This document shows positions 1 to 7,942 of a stretch of DNA of 64,000 nucleotides, piece by piece; the first letter of the stretch is position 1; every line of letters begins with the position of its first letter. The position numbers were made by a program, and so were the translations under genes. Where the stretch lies: contig JALCSW010000004.1 of assembly GCA_022653695.1 (NCBI GenBank), forward strand, positions 1 through 64,000, given 5' to 3'. The DNA comes from Bacilli bacterium (GTDB taxonomy: Bacteria > Bacillota_I > Bacilli_A > RFN20 > CAG-826). The notes beneath the pieces were generated by a model that saw only the letters and a program-made list of their open reading frames with translations, did no database searches and was not told the origin of the DNA.

Positions 1-70
1 TTGAGGCATCGAGCCTTCCTTCCTTGTAGGCCCGCACCCAAGCCAGCCTCTGCTCCTTCGTGTACCTCAT
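1..70 (-). mobile_element. 5' end of an IS3-like transposase OrfA (truncated by window edge); likely IS terminal inverted repeat in ~75-123
   Basis: Reverse complement of 1-70 reads MRYTKEQRLAWVRAYKEGRLDAS.., typical of IS3-family OrfA N-termini. Upstream AATGGACttttctGTCCAATgattggggaaca resembles an IS end. Confidence 0.55.
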
Positions 71-154
71 AAGAAAAGTGTCCTCCTTTCAATGGACTTT
101 TCTGTCCAATGATTGGGGAACACTTCATTCTTCGGGGCGCTTTTTCGTGGTTGA

Positions 155-949
155 TCAGGAGACGAGAAAGGGCCAGTTCAGGGGGATTTGGGCCCCGAGC
201 ATGCCGATGCATCCGAGCGTCAAGATGAGGACGAACAGGAAGGCCGTGAAGCCGCCGACGGAAATGATTTGCCATTTCCGGGGCAAATCGTGGACTATCA
301 CCGCGGAGAAGAAGAACGGGCAGTAGCCAATTAGAAAGATGAGATACGGCACGTTCCGCTGCCACCAGGATTTGTCCCAAGTGAGGAGGCCGGCGTAGTT
401 GAGCAGGCATTCGATGCAAACGGCCAAGACGCTGCACACAAGCGCCGGAACGACGCGGCCCATGATGGCTTTGAGTTTGGTTTTCCGCTCGTCGTGGGAA
501 AGGTTCTTTCTCCCGAGGTTGGCCTTGTAGAACATGTTGTTGGGGTCGCTGAGCCAGTTCTTGTTGCCATCCATGAACCTCGCCATCGGGTCAACCGGAC
601 TGGTTTTGAGCATGAGGCAGGTGACCGCGCCGAGGATGATGAACATGAACGAGATCTCGATGTTGTAGCCGATTAAAATCTGAAAGGCCGAACCGCCGGC
701 CGCGGTGGTGCCCCAAACCGGGCTGCCGGTCGTCGCGTAGACGATCGAGTTCCAGGTTTCGTTGAAGATATCCATAAGCCAGAAAGCCGCCGCCCCGAAG
801 ACGACGCTGTACTCCTTCTTGTGGAGAAGCCAGTAGACGATGAACATCACGATGAGGAGAAGCGGAATTATGTACCATTTCAAAGTCGAGAAAGTTTGGA
901 GGTTCTCCTCAAGTTCCCCCGGAGTCGTCGTTAAAGCGAGCCAATCCAT
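155..949 (-). CDS. Multi-pass integral membrane protein, unknown function
   Basis: 264 aa with about six hydrophobic helices. Same strand and directly downstream of the TetR gene. Confidence 0.7.
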   Translation of the reverse strand: MDWLALTTTPGELEENLQTFSTLKWYIIPLLLIVMFIVYWLLHKKEYSVVFGAAAFWLMDIFNETWNSIVYATTGSPVWGTTAAGGSAFQILIGYNIEISFMFIILGAVTCLMLKTSPVDPMARFMDGNKNWLSDPNNMFYKANLGRKNLSHDERKTKLKAIMGRVVPALVCSVLAVCIECLLNYAGLLTWDKSWWQRNVPYLIFLIGYCPFFFSAVIVHDLPRKWQIISVGGFTAFLFVLILTLGCIGMLGAQIPLNWPFLVS

Positions 950-1044
950 ATATGTGCCTCTTTTGCCTTATTCTATCACTACGAAAGGATATGTTCCGCG
1001 ACAATCCGAGGAAAAGGAGGCGATACTAGGTTTCCAATCGGTTT

Positions 1045-1677
1045 TTAACGGCGGGCGGCTTTTAAAAGGAAAGCGATATGGCTTTTGCAATAGGCGTGCG
1101 CGTCGTCGTGGGTCTTCATACCGACTTCTTTCATGGCTTGATACTGGTTGCCGCTAGGATGAATCATCGGATAAAGGCTGTAGGTGAGCATGAGCAGCGA
1201 ATCGCAAAGGCCCTCGATATCCTTGGGCGAGGCTTGGGGGAATTGGATCGAAAAACCGGCGGAAAGATCCGGAATGAGGCCCACGAAGTTCCTTTTGAAG
1301 GCGACGAGAGCGTTTTTCGGGCAATGGACTTCGATGTCGGTGAGATGGATCGAGACCATTTCCAAAAGACGCATATGGCGGAGATAGATGGCGGCAAGGC
1401 CTTCGGCCAGGAAATCCTCGCCGGCGCGTTTGATGGACAAAAAAGCCTTCATCTCCTTAGCCCAAGAGGCATACTCGCCCTTAAGGACCTCCAGCATGAT
1501 CTCCTCTTTGTTCCCGTAATAGCAATACAAAGAGGAACGGGCGATCGAAATCCGCTCCGAGATGGTTTTCATCGAGATGCTTTGGTAGTCCATCTCGTCG
1601 TACATTTTGCTGACCGTTTGGACGATTTCGGCGCGCCGTTCGGCGATTTGCTCGTCAGTGCAGGCTCTTTTTAGCAT
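1045..1677 (-). CDS. TetR/AcrR family transcriptional regulator
   Basis: N-terminal HTH ..EIVQTVSKMYDEMDYQSISMKTISERISIARSSLYCYYGNKEEI.. is a classic TetR DNA-binding domain. Confidence 0.9.
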   Translation of the reverse strand: MLKRACTDEQIAERRAEIVQTVSKMYDEMDYQSISMKTISERISIARSSLYCYYGNKEEIMLEVLKGEYASWAKEMKAFLSIKRAGEDFLAEGLAAIYLRHMRLLEMVSIHLTDIEVHCPKNALVAFKRNFVGLIPDLSAGFSIQFPQASPKDIEGLCDSLLMLTYSLYPMIHPSGNQYQAMKEVGMKTHDDAHAYCKSHIAFLLKAARR

Positions 1678-1700
1678 CTGTCTGTTCCTTAAAACAACGT

Positions 1701-1729
1701 ATTATAAAACTATGTTGACACATTGTCAA
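1701..1729 (-). promoter_or_regulatory. Consensus sigma-70/A promoter for tetR (TTGACA-N17-TATAAT, reverse strand)
   Basis: Forward TGTCAA 1724-1729 is the reverse -35 TTGACA; forward ATTATA 1701-1706 is the reverse -10 TATAAT; spacer 17. Confidence 0.8.
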
Positions 1730-1743
1730 TTTTGCTCTAGGAT
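1715..1743 (+). promoter_or_regulatory. Divergent promoter for the CMD/cupin/flavodoxin operon (TTGACA-N17-TAGGAT)
   Basis: TTGACA 1715-1720, 17-bp spacer, TAGGAT 1738-1743. Confidence 0.75.
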
Positions 1744-1761
1744 ACAAGTGACAGTGTGTCA
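1715..1761. promoter_or_regulatory. Two TetR-type operators: TTGACAcatTGTCAA (1715-1729) and TGACAgtgTGTCA (1749-1761)
   Basis: Two palindromes with the same TGACA-N3-TGTCA arms, centres 33 bp apart, next to a tetR gene. Confidence 0.75.
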
Positions 1762-1864
1762 TTAATCTCATGGAGAAGAATCACCGGGGGATAGTCAAAA
1801 GCTGTCAACGCCGAAAGGCTCCATCGAAAATCGGGCTCTTTAAGCCAAGAAAGGACAGGGTATT

Positions 1865-2191
1865 ATGAGAAAACAAACGGCTGGTCGCGATCGGTTGGGG
1901 GATTTCGCCCCACAATTCGCCGCCCTTAACGACGATGTGCTCTTCGGGGAAGTGTGGGCCCGTGAGAAGGAGCTACCCCTCAAAATCCGGAGTATCGTCA
2001 CGATATGCGTTCTCGTTGGCAAGGGGGTTCTTGATTCGTCCCTCAGATTCCATCTCACAAACGCCAAAACCAATGGGGTAAGCAAATCGGAGATGGTCGA
2101 GATTCTGACGCAATGCGCCTTTTACGCGGGGTGGCCCAACGCGTGGGCGGCTTTAATGATGGCCAAGGAGGTATATCAGGATGAAAAATGA
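1865..2191 (+). CDS. Carboxymuconolactone decarboxylase (CMD) family protein
   Basis: 108 aa; ..REKELPLKIRSIVTICVLVGKG..LRFHLTNAKTNGVSKSEMVEILTQCAFYAGWPNAWAAL.. matches the CMD fold. Confidence 0.85.
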   Translation: MRKQTAGRDRLGDFAPQFAALNDDVLFGEVWAREKELPLKIRSIVTICVLVGKGVLDSSLRFHLTNAKTNGVSKSEMVEILTQCAFYAGWPNAWAALMMAKEVYQDEK

Positions 2192-2597
2192 GATCGAAAA
2201 GGCGGGCTTTTTTGGCTTAGGGAAACCAAGCGAGGCCTACGCTGCGCATTTCGTGGGACAGAGTTACTTGAATCCGGTCGCGCTCGCCTCGGGCCTCGCC
2301 GTCTTCAACGTGACATTCGCCCCGGGTTGCCGAAACGATTGGCACGTTCATCGCGCGAGCAAGAACGGCGGTCAGATCATCATGTGCGTCAGCGGAGAGG
2401 GATGGTACCAAGAGTGGGGCAAAAAACCGGTGAGGATGGTTCCCGGCGACAGCGTCGTCGTCCCGCCGAACGTCAAGCATTGGCATGGGGCGAGCAAAGA
2501 TAGTTGGTTCGCCCACCTCGCCATCGAAGTGCCGGGCGAAGACGCCTCGACCGAATGGGGCGAGCCGGTCAGCGAAGAGGAGTACGGGAAACTATGA
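2181..2597 (+). CDS. Cupin domain protein
   Basis: ..FNVTFAPGCRNDWHVHRASKNGGQIIMCVSGEGWYQEWGKKPVRMVPGDSVVVPPNVKHWHGA.. contains both cupin motifs. Confidence 0.9.
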   Translation: MKNEIEKAGFFGLGKPSEAYAAHFVGQSYLNPVALASGLAVFNVTFAPGCRNDWHVHRASKNGGQIIMCVSGEGWYQEWGKKPVRMVPGDSVVVPPNVKHWHGASKDSWFAHLAIEVPGEDASTEWGEPVSEEEYGKL

Positions 2598-3097
2598 GCG
2601 GAGCGTTGGTCGTTTATTTTTCCTATTCCCACGGGAACACGAAAAAGATCGCCGAAAGACTCGCTTCCGCCCTCGGGGCGGACATCGAGCCGTTGCTTCC
2701 TCTCGTGCCTTACGAAGGCACCATGGATGAGGTGGTCGCGGAGGGCGAAAGGGAAGTTAACGCCAAAAAAAGCCGTCCGATCAAGCCGCTGAGCCTTGAT
2801 CCCGCCGATTATGACCTCATCGCGATAGGGACGCCCACGTGGTGGTATACGATGGCCCCGTGCGTGAAATCGTTCTTCGAGCGCTATTCCCTCAAAGGGA
2901 AAACGGTCATTCCGTTCGCGACTAACGGAGGATGGCCGGGCCGTGCCTCCAAAGACATGAATGACCTATCGCTCGGGGCGAAAGTCGTCTGCCCGATGCA
3001 GGTTCGGTTCGATTCCGGCGGCGGATCGCGCCAAATCACCCCCGAAAAGGACGTGGAAACCTGGATCGAAGACGTCGTCTCCTTGGCGAAACGCTGA
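2594..3097 (+). CDS. Flavodoxin
   Basis: In-frame ATG at 2594 overlaps the cupin stop (ATGA). MSGALVVYFSYSHGNTKKIAERLA.. and TPTWWYTMAPCVKSFFE are flavodoxin motifs. Confidence 0.88.
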   Translation: MSGALVVYFSYSHGNTKKIAERLASALGADIEPLLPLVPYEGTMDEVVAEGEREVNAKKSRPIKPLSLDPADYDLIAIGTPTWWYTMAPCVKSFFERYSLKGKTVIPFATNGGWPGRASKDMNDLSLGAKVVCPMQVRFDSGGGSRQITPEKDVETWIEDVVSLAKR

Positions 3098-3103
3098 ACC
3101 AAA

Positions 3104-3134
3104 AACGCCGACGGCCGTTTCCTCGGCGTTTTTT
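3104..3134 (+). terminator. Rho-independent terminator of the CMD-cupin-flavodoxin operon
   Basis: AACGCCGA..TCGGCGTTTTTTC. Confidence 0.8.
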
Positions 3135-3164
3135 CTTGCCATTAGTGGCAAGCCCGAGTAGAGT
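3135..3164 (+). promoter_or_regulatory. Promoter TTGCCA-N17-TAGAGT with palindrome CTTGCCAttagTGGCAAG over the -35 (putative MarR operator)
   Basis: TTGCCA 3136-3141, TAGAGT 3159-3164, 18-bp palindrome 3135-3152, directly upstream of marR. Confidence 0.6.
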
Positions 3165-3187
3165 GTTTTCGTCGTATAACTCACGGG

Positions 3188-3652
3188 GTGAGCAAAATGG
3201 TGAAAACAAGCGATCACGAACGTCAAATAAAAGAAGCGATGGCCCTCGTGGGCCGCTGTTTCGGAGGGCCCGCCCCACGGGATTTGATCGGATACGGGCA
3301 GGGGCAGATGCGCATTATCTATTACCTTATGGGTCATGGTAAGGCCAGCCCCAAGGACTTATCCTATTTCATCCATTCGGGAAGCGGTCGCATTGGCAAC
3401 GTCCTTAAGGATATGGAAAAGCGGGGCCTCATCTATCGGAAGAGCAATCCCGTCGACAAAAGGAAAACCATTGTCGGCTTGACCGCCTTAGGCAAGAAAT
3501 TGGCCCGCGACAAGGAAACGCGCTTTCGCGAAAGAATCGAATTCGTCATCGCTTCCGTCGGTGAGGATCGCTTCACAGAGTATATGAAGGAAATCAACGG
3601 TTTCCTAGACGAGATCGCGAAGGCGAAGAAGGAGAAGGAGAGCCATGTTTAA
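3188..3652 (+). CDS. MarR family transcriptional regulator
   Basis: wHTH ..LSYFIHSGSGRIGNVLKDMEKRGLIYRKSNPVDKRKTIVGLTALGKKL.. is diagnostic of MarR. Confidence 0.9.
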   Translation: MSKMVKTSDHERQIKEAMALVGRCFGGPAPRDLIGYGQGQMRIIYYLMGHGKASPKDLSYFIHSGSGRIGNVLKDMEKRGLIYRKSNPVDKRKTIVGLTALGKKLARDKETRFRERIEFVIASVGEDRFTEYMKEINGFLDEIAKAKKEKESHV

Positions 3653-5537
3653 GCTGTATCGAAACCTTAGGAGGCAGGATTGGGTTTTCGTCGCGCTCAT
3701 CATGGGTCTCACGGTGCTTCAAGTCTATTGCTCGATGACCCTTATCGATTTTCTGCAGAGCCTCATCAAAAGCATCCAGTTCCTGAACTATCATAATAAC
3801 CCCGCCCAAATCGGGGACCAGTTTTACGCCGCCTTCGTTCTCCTAGGGCAAGACGACGCCTCCCGATGGGCCGCCATCGCCGCGATGGATCTATCCTCGC
3901 TTGGGCTTGATGCCGCCTCCGTCAGCGCGATCAATTCGATCGCCGTGGCCTCCACGGGCGAAATTTGGTACTACGGGGGCTTGATGATTGGCTGCGCCGC
4001 CGGCGTCGCGGCCTGCCAAGCCCTCATCTCGGGGCTGGCTTCTTTCGTGGCCGCCGATTTAGCCACTTACACCCGCAGCCGGATCAACGAGAAGGTGTCG
4101 TCGTTCTCGTTGGCCGAAATCAACCGTTTTTCGACCGCCTCGCTGATCACGCGGACCACGAACGACATCGAAAACGCCCAAATGACCTCGCTCCTCATGA
4201 TGCGCATGGTTTTCGCGGCTCCGGTCACGGCGGTTTGGGCCATCTGCAAGATCCAAGCCTCCTCATGGCAGCTCACGGTCGTGACGGCCGTTGGCATCGT
4301 CGCCTTGGTGATCGGCCTTTTCATTATCATGGCTCTCGTGTTGCCGAAGTTCAAAATCAATCAGAAACTTCTCGACCGCATCAACGGCATCACGCGCGAG
4401 AACCTCAACGGCATCCGTGTCGTGAGGGCTTTTAACGCCGAGGATTATCAGGAGAGGAAGTTCGCGGACGTGAACGAAAAGGAGACCAAGGTCCAAATTT
4501 TCACCGGCCGCGTTCTGAGTCTCATGAATCCCCTCATGATGATCCTGATGAACGGCATTTCCTTGGCTATATATTGGGTCGGCGCCGTGCTCATCAACGG
4601 CGGTGAGCTCGACTACGCGACCGTCACGGCCTTCATGATGCTCGCCACCCAAATCATCATGGCGTTCGTGATGCTCCTTATGATGTTCATCATGTGGCCG
4701 CGGGCATCGGTTTCGGCCAAACGCATCAACGAGGTCCTCGAAACGATGACCGCCATCACGGACCCCACGGAGCCCATCATTCCGGTAGAAAAAGGCTCCA
4801 TCGCGTTCAAAGACGTGAGTTTTGGCTACCCTGACGCCTCGGACAACGTTCTTCAGCACATCAGCTTTGAGGCCAAAGAAGGCGAAACGATCGCTTTTAT
4901 CGGTTCCACCGGTTCGGGCAAATCGACGCTCGTGAACCTTATCACAAGGCTTTATGACGTCACTTCGGGCGCCGTCACGATCAATGGGGTCGACGTCCGC
5001 TCCCTTAGACAAAGCTATCTCCGCTCGGTCGTGGGCTTCGTTCCTCAAAAAGGCCTGCTCTTTTCCGGCAGCGTGGCCTCGAATGTTCGTTTTGGGGCCC
5101 CTTCCATCAGTGACGACGAAGTGAAGAAGGCCTGTCAGATCGCCTGCGCGGACGGTTTTATCTCCGAGATGGAAGGGGGTTACGGCTTTGTCGTGTCTCA
5201 AGGCGGCACGAACGTCTCAGGTGGGCAACGGCAACGCCTCTGCATTGCCAGGGCCGTCGCCATCAAGCCCCAGTTCCTCGTCTTTGACGATTCCTTCAGC
5301 GCCCTTGACTACAAAACGGACCGCCAGGTTCGCGACAATCTGGCCGAAAGCGAGGCCGCGGTGACGAAGATCATCGTCGCTCAGCGAATCGGCACCATCA
5401 TGGACGCCGACCGAATCGTCGTTCTCGACAGCGGGAAGATGGTGGGGTGCGGGAAGCATGAGGAACTGCTGCGAACTTGCCCGATTTACCGTGAGATCGC
5501 GCTCTCGCAACTCACGAAGGAGGAACTCGGTTTATGA
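3645..5537 (+). CDS. Heterodimeric ABC exporter subunit (TMD-NBD), degenerate NBD
   Basis: Walker A GSTGSGKST, VSGGQRQR, Walker B FLVFDDSFSALD; overlaps marR and the next ABC gene. Confidence 0.92.
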   Translation: MFKLYRNLRRQDWVFVALIMGLTVLQVYCSMTLIDFLQSLIKSIQFLNYHNNPAQIGDQFYAAFVLLGQDDASRWAAIAAMDLSSLGLDAASVSAINSIAVASTGEIWYYGGLMIGCAAGVAACQALISGLASFVAADLATYTRSRINEKVSSFSLAEINRFSTASLITRTTNDIENAQMTSLLMMRMVFAAPVTAVWAICKIQASSWQLTVVTAVGIVALVIGLFIIMALVLPKFKINQKLLDRINGITRENLNGIRVVRAFNAEDYQERKFADVNEKETKVQIFTGRVLSLMNPLMMILMNGISLAIYWVGAVLINGGELDYATVTAFMMLATQIIMAFVMLLMMFIMWPRASVSAKRINEVLETMTAITDPTEPIIPVEKGSIAFKDVSFGYPDASDNVLQHISFEAKEGETIAFIGSTGSGKSTLVNLITRLYDVTSGAVTINGVDVRSLRQSYLRSVVGFVPQKGLLFSGSVASNVRFGAPSISDDEVKKACQIACADGFISEMEGGYGFVVSQGGTNVSGGQRQRLCIARAVAIKPQFLVFDDSFSALDYKTDRQVRDNLAESEAAVTKIIVAQRIGTIMDADRIVVLDSGKMVGCGKHEELLRTCPIYREIALSQLTKEELGL

Positions 5538-7336
5538 GCATGGTGAGAAAAGTCTCCGCCCACCGAAAGGGCGATACGAGGGAAACCCTTCGGAAACTCG
5601 TTTCCTCGAGCCGGAAGTATTGGCCTTCCTTCGTCGTTTCGACGATCCTTTTGCTTGGGTCCGTCGTCTTCATCGTCATCGCTCCGACGTACTTGAAAGC
5701 CATGACCGACGAAATAGCCGACAAGGCGGTGTCGATGACGATCGACATCCCCTACGTCGCGAAAATAGGCTCTCTTCTGGCTGCCTTTTATGTCGGAAGC
5801 GCCCTTTTGGGGTACGCGGCCAATTTCATCATCACCGCCGCCACCCAAAAGTACTCGCGCGACCTCCGCGAAGCCATCACCGCCAAGATAAACAGGATAC
5901 CGCTTCGCTATTTCGACTCCCATGCGACGGGCGACACCCTCTCGCGCCTCACGAACGACGTCGACCAAATCGCGACCTCCCTGCAGCAGGCGGCCGGGAT
6001 GCTGATCCAATCGTTGTTGACCCTCGTGGCGGTCCTTATCGCCATGTTCGTGACCAGTTGGAGAATGGCCCTCACGGTCATGATTTCCTTGCCCCTTATG
6101 GCGCTTTTCATGCTTATGATCCTCAAGTTGGCCCAGCCGCAATTCATTAAGCGCCAAGAGCTCATCGGCAAGGTCGATGGGGTCGTTGAAGAAAACTTCT
6201 CGGGTCAAATCGTCATCAAGTGCTTCGACGCCGCGGAACGGGTCAACGCCGCCTTCGAGAAGGACAACCATCAGCTTCAGGAGACCATGGTCAAGGCCCA
6301 GTTCTTCGGCGGACTCATGATGCCGATCATGAACTTCATCTCTTATTTCGTTTACGCGGCGGTTTGCATCGCCGGCGGCCTTTTCCTCAATGCGAAGCTT
6401 GGGGTCACGATGGGGACCATCACGGCTTTCCTCGTTTACGTGAACCTCTTCCAGTCCCCTCTTAGCCAAATCGCCCAGGGGCTCAACACTTTGCAGACCG
6501 CCGCGGCGGCGAGCAAACGCGTCTTCGCGTTCTTAAGCGAAGGCGAATTGACTCCCGAGAAAACCTCCAAGCGGCTTTTCCTCGATGGGAACGGCCACGA
6601 ATCGCTCAAGGGGGCGGTCGATTTCGAGAACGTCCATTTCGGGTACGACGAGGGACGGGAGATCATCCATGGCTTTTCGTGTCACGTCAAAGCCGGCAGC
6701 AAAGTCGCGATCGTCGGGCCGACCGGGGCCGGCAAGACCACGATGGTCAACTTGCTCATGCGCTTCTACGAGATCAACTCCGGTTCCATCAAAATCGACG
6801 GGGTCCCCATTAGGGACATGAGTCGCGCCGAGATCCATGATATCTTCGGCATGGTCCTTCAGGACACGTGGATGTTCGAGGGCTCGATGCGCGAGAATAT
6901 CGTCTACAATACCGAGAGCCGAACGGAGGCCGATATCCAAAAAGTGTGCCAAGAAGCGAACATCAGCCATTTCATCGATGTCTTGCCCGATGGCCTCGAT
7001 TGCCACGTCGACGCCGGCTCCAACATTTCGGGTGGGCAGAAGCAACTGATCACAATCGCTCGGGCAATGCTAAGAAGAAACCCCCTCATGATTCTCGACG
7101 AGGCCACTTCCAACGTCGACACCCGAACCGAGGAATTGATTCAGCAAGCGATGGATAAACTCACCAAGGGCCGGACCTCTTTTGTCATCGCCCATCGCCT
7201 ATCGACGATCAAAAACGCCGATCTCATCCTCGTGATGAACGAAGGGGCCATCGTCGAACAGGGCAATCATGAGACCCTCATGGCCCAAAACGGCTTTTAC
7301 GCTTCCCTCTACAATTCGCAATTCGCGTTTATGTAA
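5534..7336 (+). CDS. Heterodimeric ABC exporter subunit (TMD-NBD), canonical NBD
   Basis: GPTGAGKTT, ISGGQKQ, LMILDEATSNVD, IAHRLSTI. Confidence 0.92.
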   Translation: MSMVRKVSAHRKGDTRETLRKLVSSSRKYWPSFVVSTILLLGSVVFIVIAPTYLKAMTDEIADKAVSMTIDIPYVAKIGSLLAAFYVGSALLGYAANFIITAATQKYSRDLREAITAKINRIPLRYFDSHATGDTLSRLTNDVDQIATSLQQAAGMLIQSLLTLVAVLIAMFVTSWRMALTVMISLPLMALFMLMILKLAQPQFIKRQELIGKVDGVVEENFSGQIVIKCFDAAERVNAAFEKDNHQLQETMVKAQFFGGLMMPIMNFISYFVYAAVCIAGGLFLNAKLGVTMGTITAFLVYVNLFQSPLSQIAQGLNTLQTAAAASKRVFAFLSEGELTPEKTSKRLFLDGNGHESLKGAVDFENVHFGYDEGREIIHGFSCHVKAGSKVAIVGPTGAGKTTMVNLLMRFYEINSGSIKIDGVPIRDMSRAEIHDIFGMVLQDTWMFEGSMRENIVYNTESRTEADIQKVCQEANISHFIDVLPDGLDCHVDAGSNISGGQKQLITIARAMLRRNPLMILDEATSNVDTRTEELIQQAMDKLTKGRTSFVIAHRLSTIKNADLILVMNEGAIVEQGNHETLMAQNGFYASLYNSQFAFM

Positions 7337-7431
7337 AAAACCTTATTGGGCGGGAAAGGGGCAACGCCCAAAAACCATTTTGTTTCCTTCAGACTATTTG
7401 GCGTATCGCGATCGTCACGATGGTGGCCTTT

Positions 7432-7824
7432 TTAGAGCGCGCCCACGATGATGACGACGCTTCCGATGAGGGACCCTACGAGAACGATGAGGGAGACCCA
7501 ACCGACGGGGCGCCTATTGAGTTTCAGTTGAAAAACGAGGTCGGCGACGTCGCAAAAGAAAACGAGGAAGAGGGCGGTCGCGAACATGGCGAGGCCCCCG
7601 ATGGCGATGGGTTTGGCGAGCAAGGCGCCCCACGTGCCGGTTGGATCGTTTAGGGCCCGTATACAAGAAGCGATTCCAAGGGCGAAGAGAACGAGGAAAA
7701 CGGAGGCGATGAGGCTTTTGACGCCGAAAACGACGCTCGTAAGGCGCTTGTCGCTGTTCTTGATCCGGTCGTATTTGGCGGACCGGTTCATGATGATATC
7801 GATGGGATTGCCGTCGCGGGACAT
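7432..7824 (-). CDS. Small integral membrane protein, unknown function
   Basis: 130 aa with three hydrophobic helices. Confidence 0.55.
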   Translation of the reverse strand: MSRDGNPIDIIMNRSAKYDRIKNSDKRLTSVVFGVKSLIASVFLVLFALGIASCIRALNDPTGTWGALLAKPIAIGGLAMFATALFLVFFCDVADLVFQLKLNRRPVGWVSLIVLVGSLIGSVVIIVGAL

Positions 7825-7942
7825 AGGAAATCTCCTTTTCTTAACTATATTCCATCGGGAATGAGGAAGAAATGGGGCGATTTGCCTCTACGCAAAAGAA
7901 AAGGCGAGCGCAATTTGCCTCCGCCTCCGCTCGCGTGAGCGG

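Noticed and set aside
3003-3025. GGTTCGGTTCGATTCC resembling a tRNA T-arm
   Set aside because: Lies inside the flavodoxin CDS with no acceptor/anticodon stems around it.
4263-6469. Long minus-strand ORFs (312 and 327 aa) opposite the ABC exporter genes
   Set aside because: Antisense shadows; no start/SD context or domains.
7344-7375. Inverted repeat TTGGGCG..CGCCCAA after the ABC exporter
   Set aside because: Possible terminator but no convincing plus-strand T-run; not strong enough to call.
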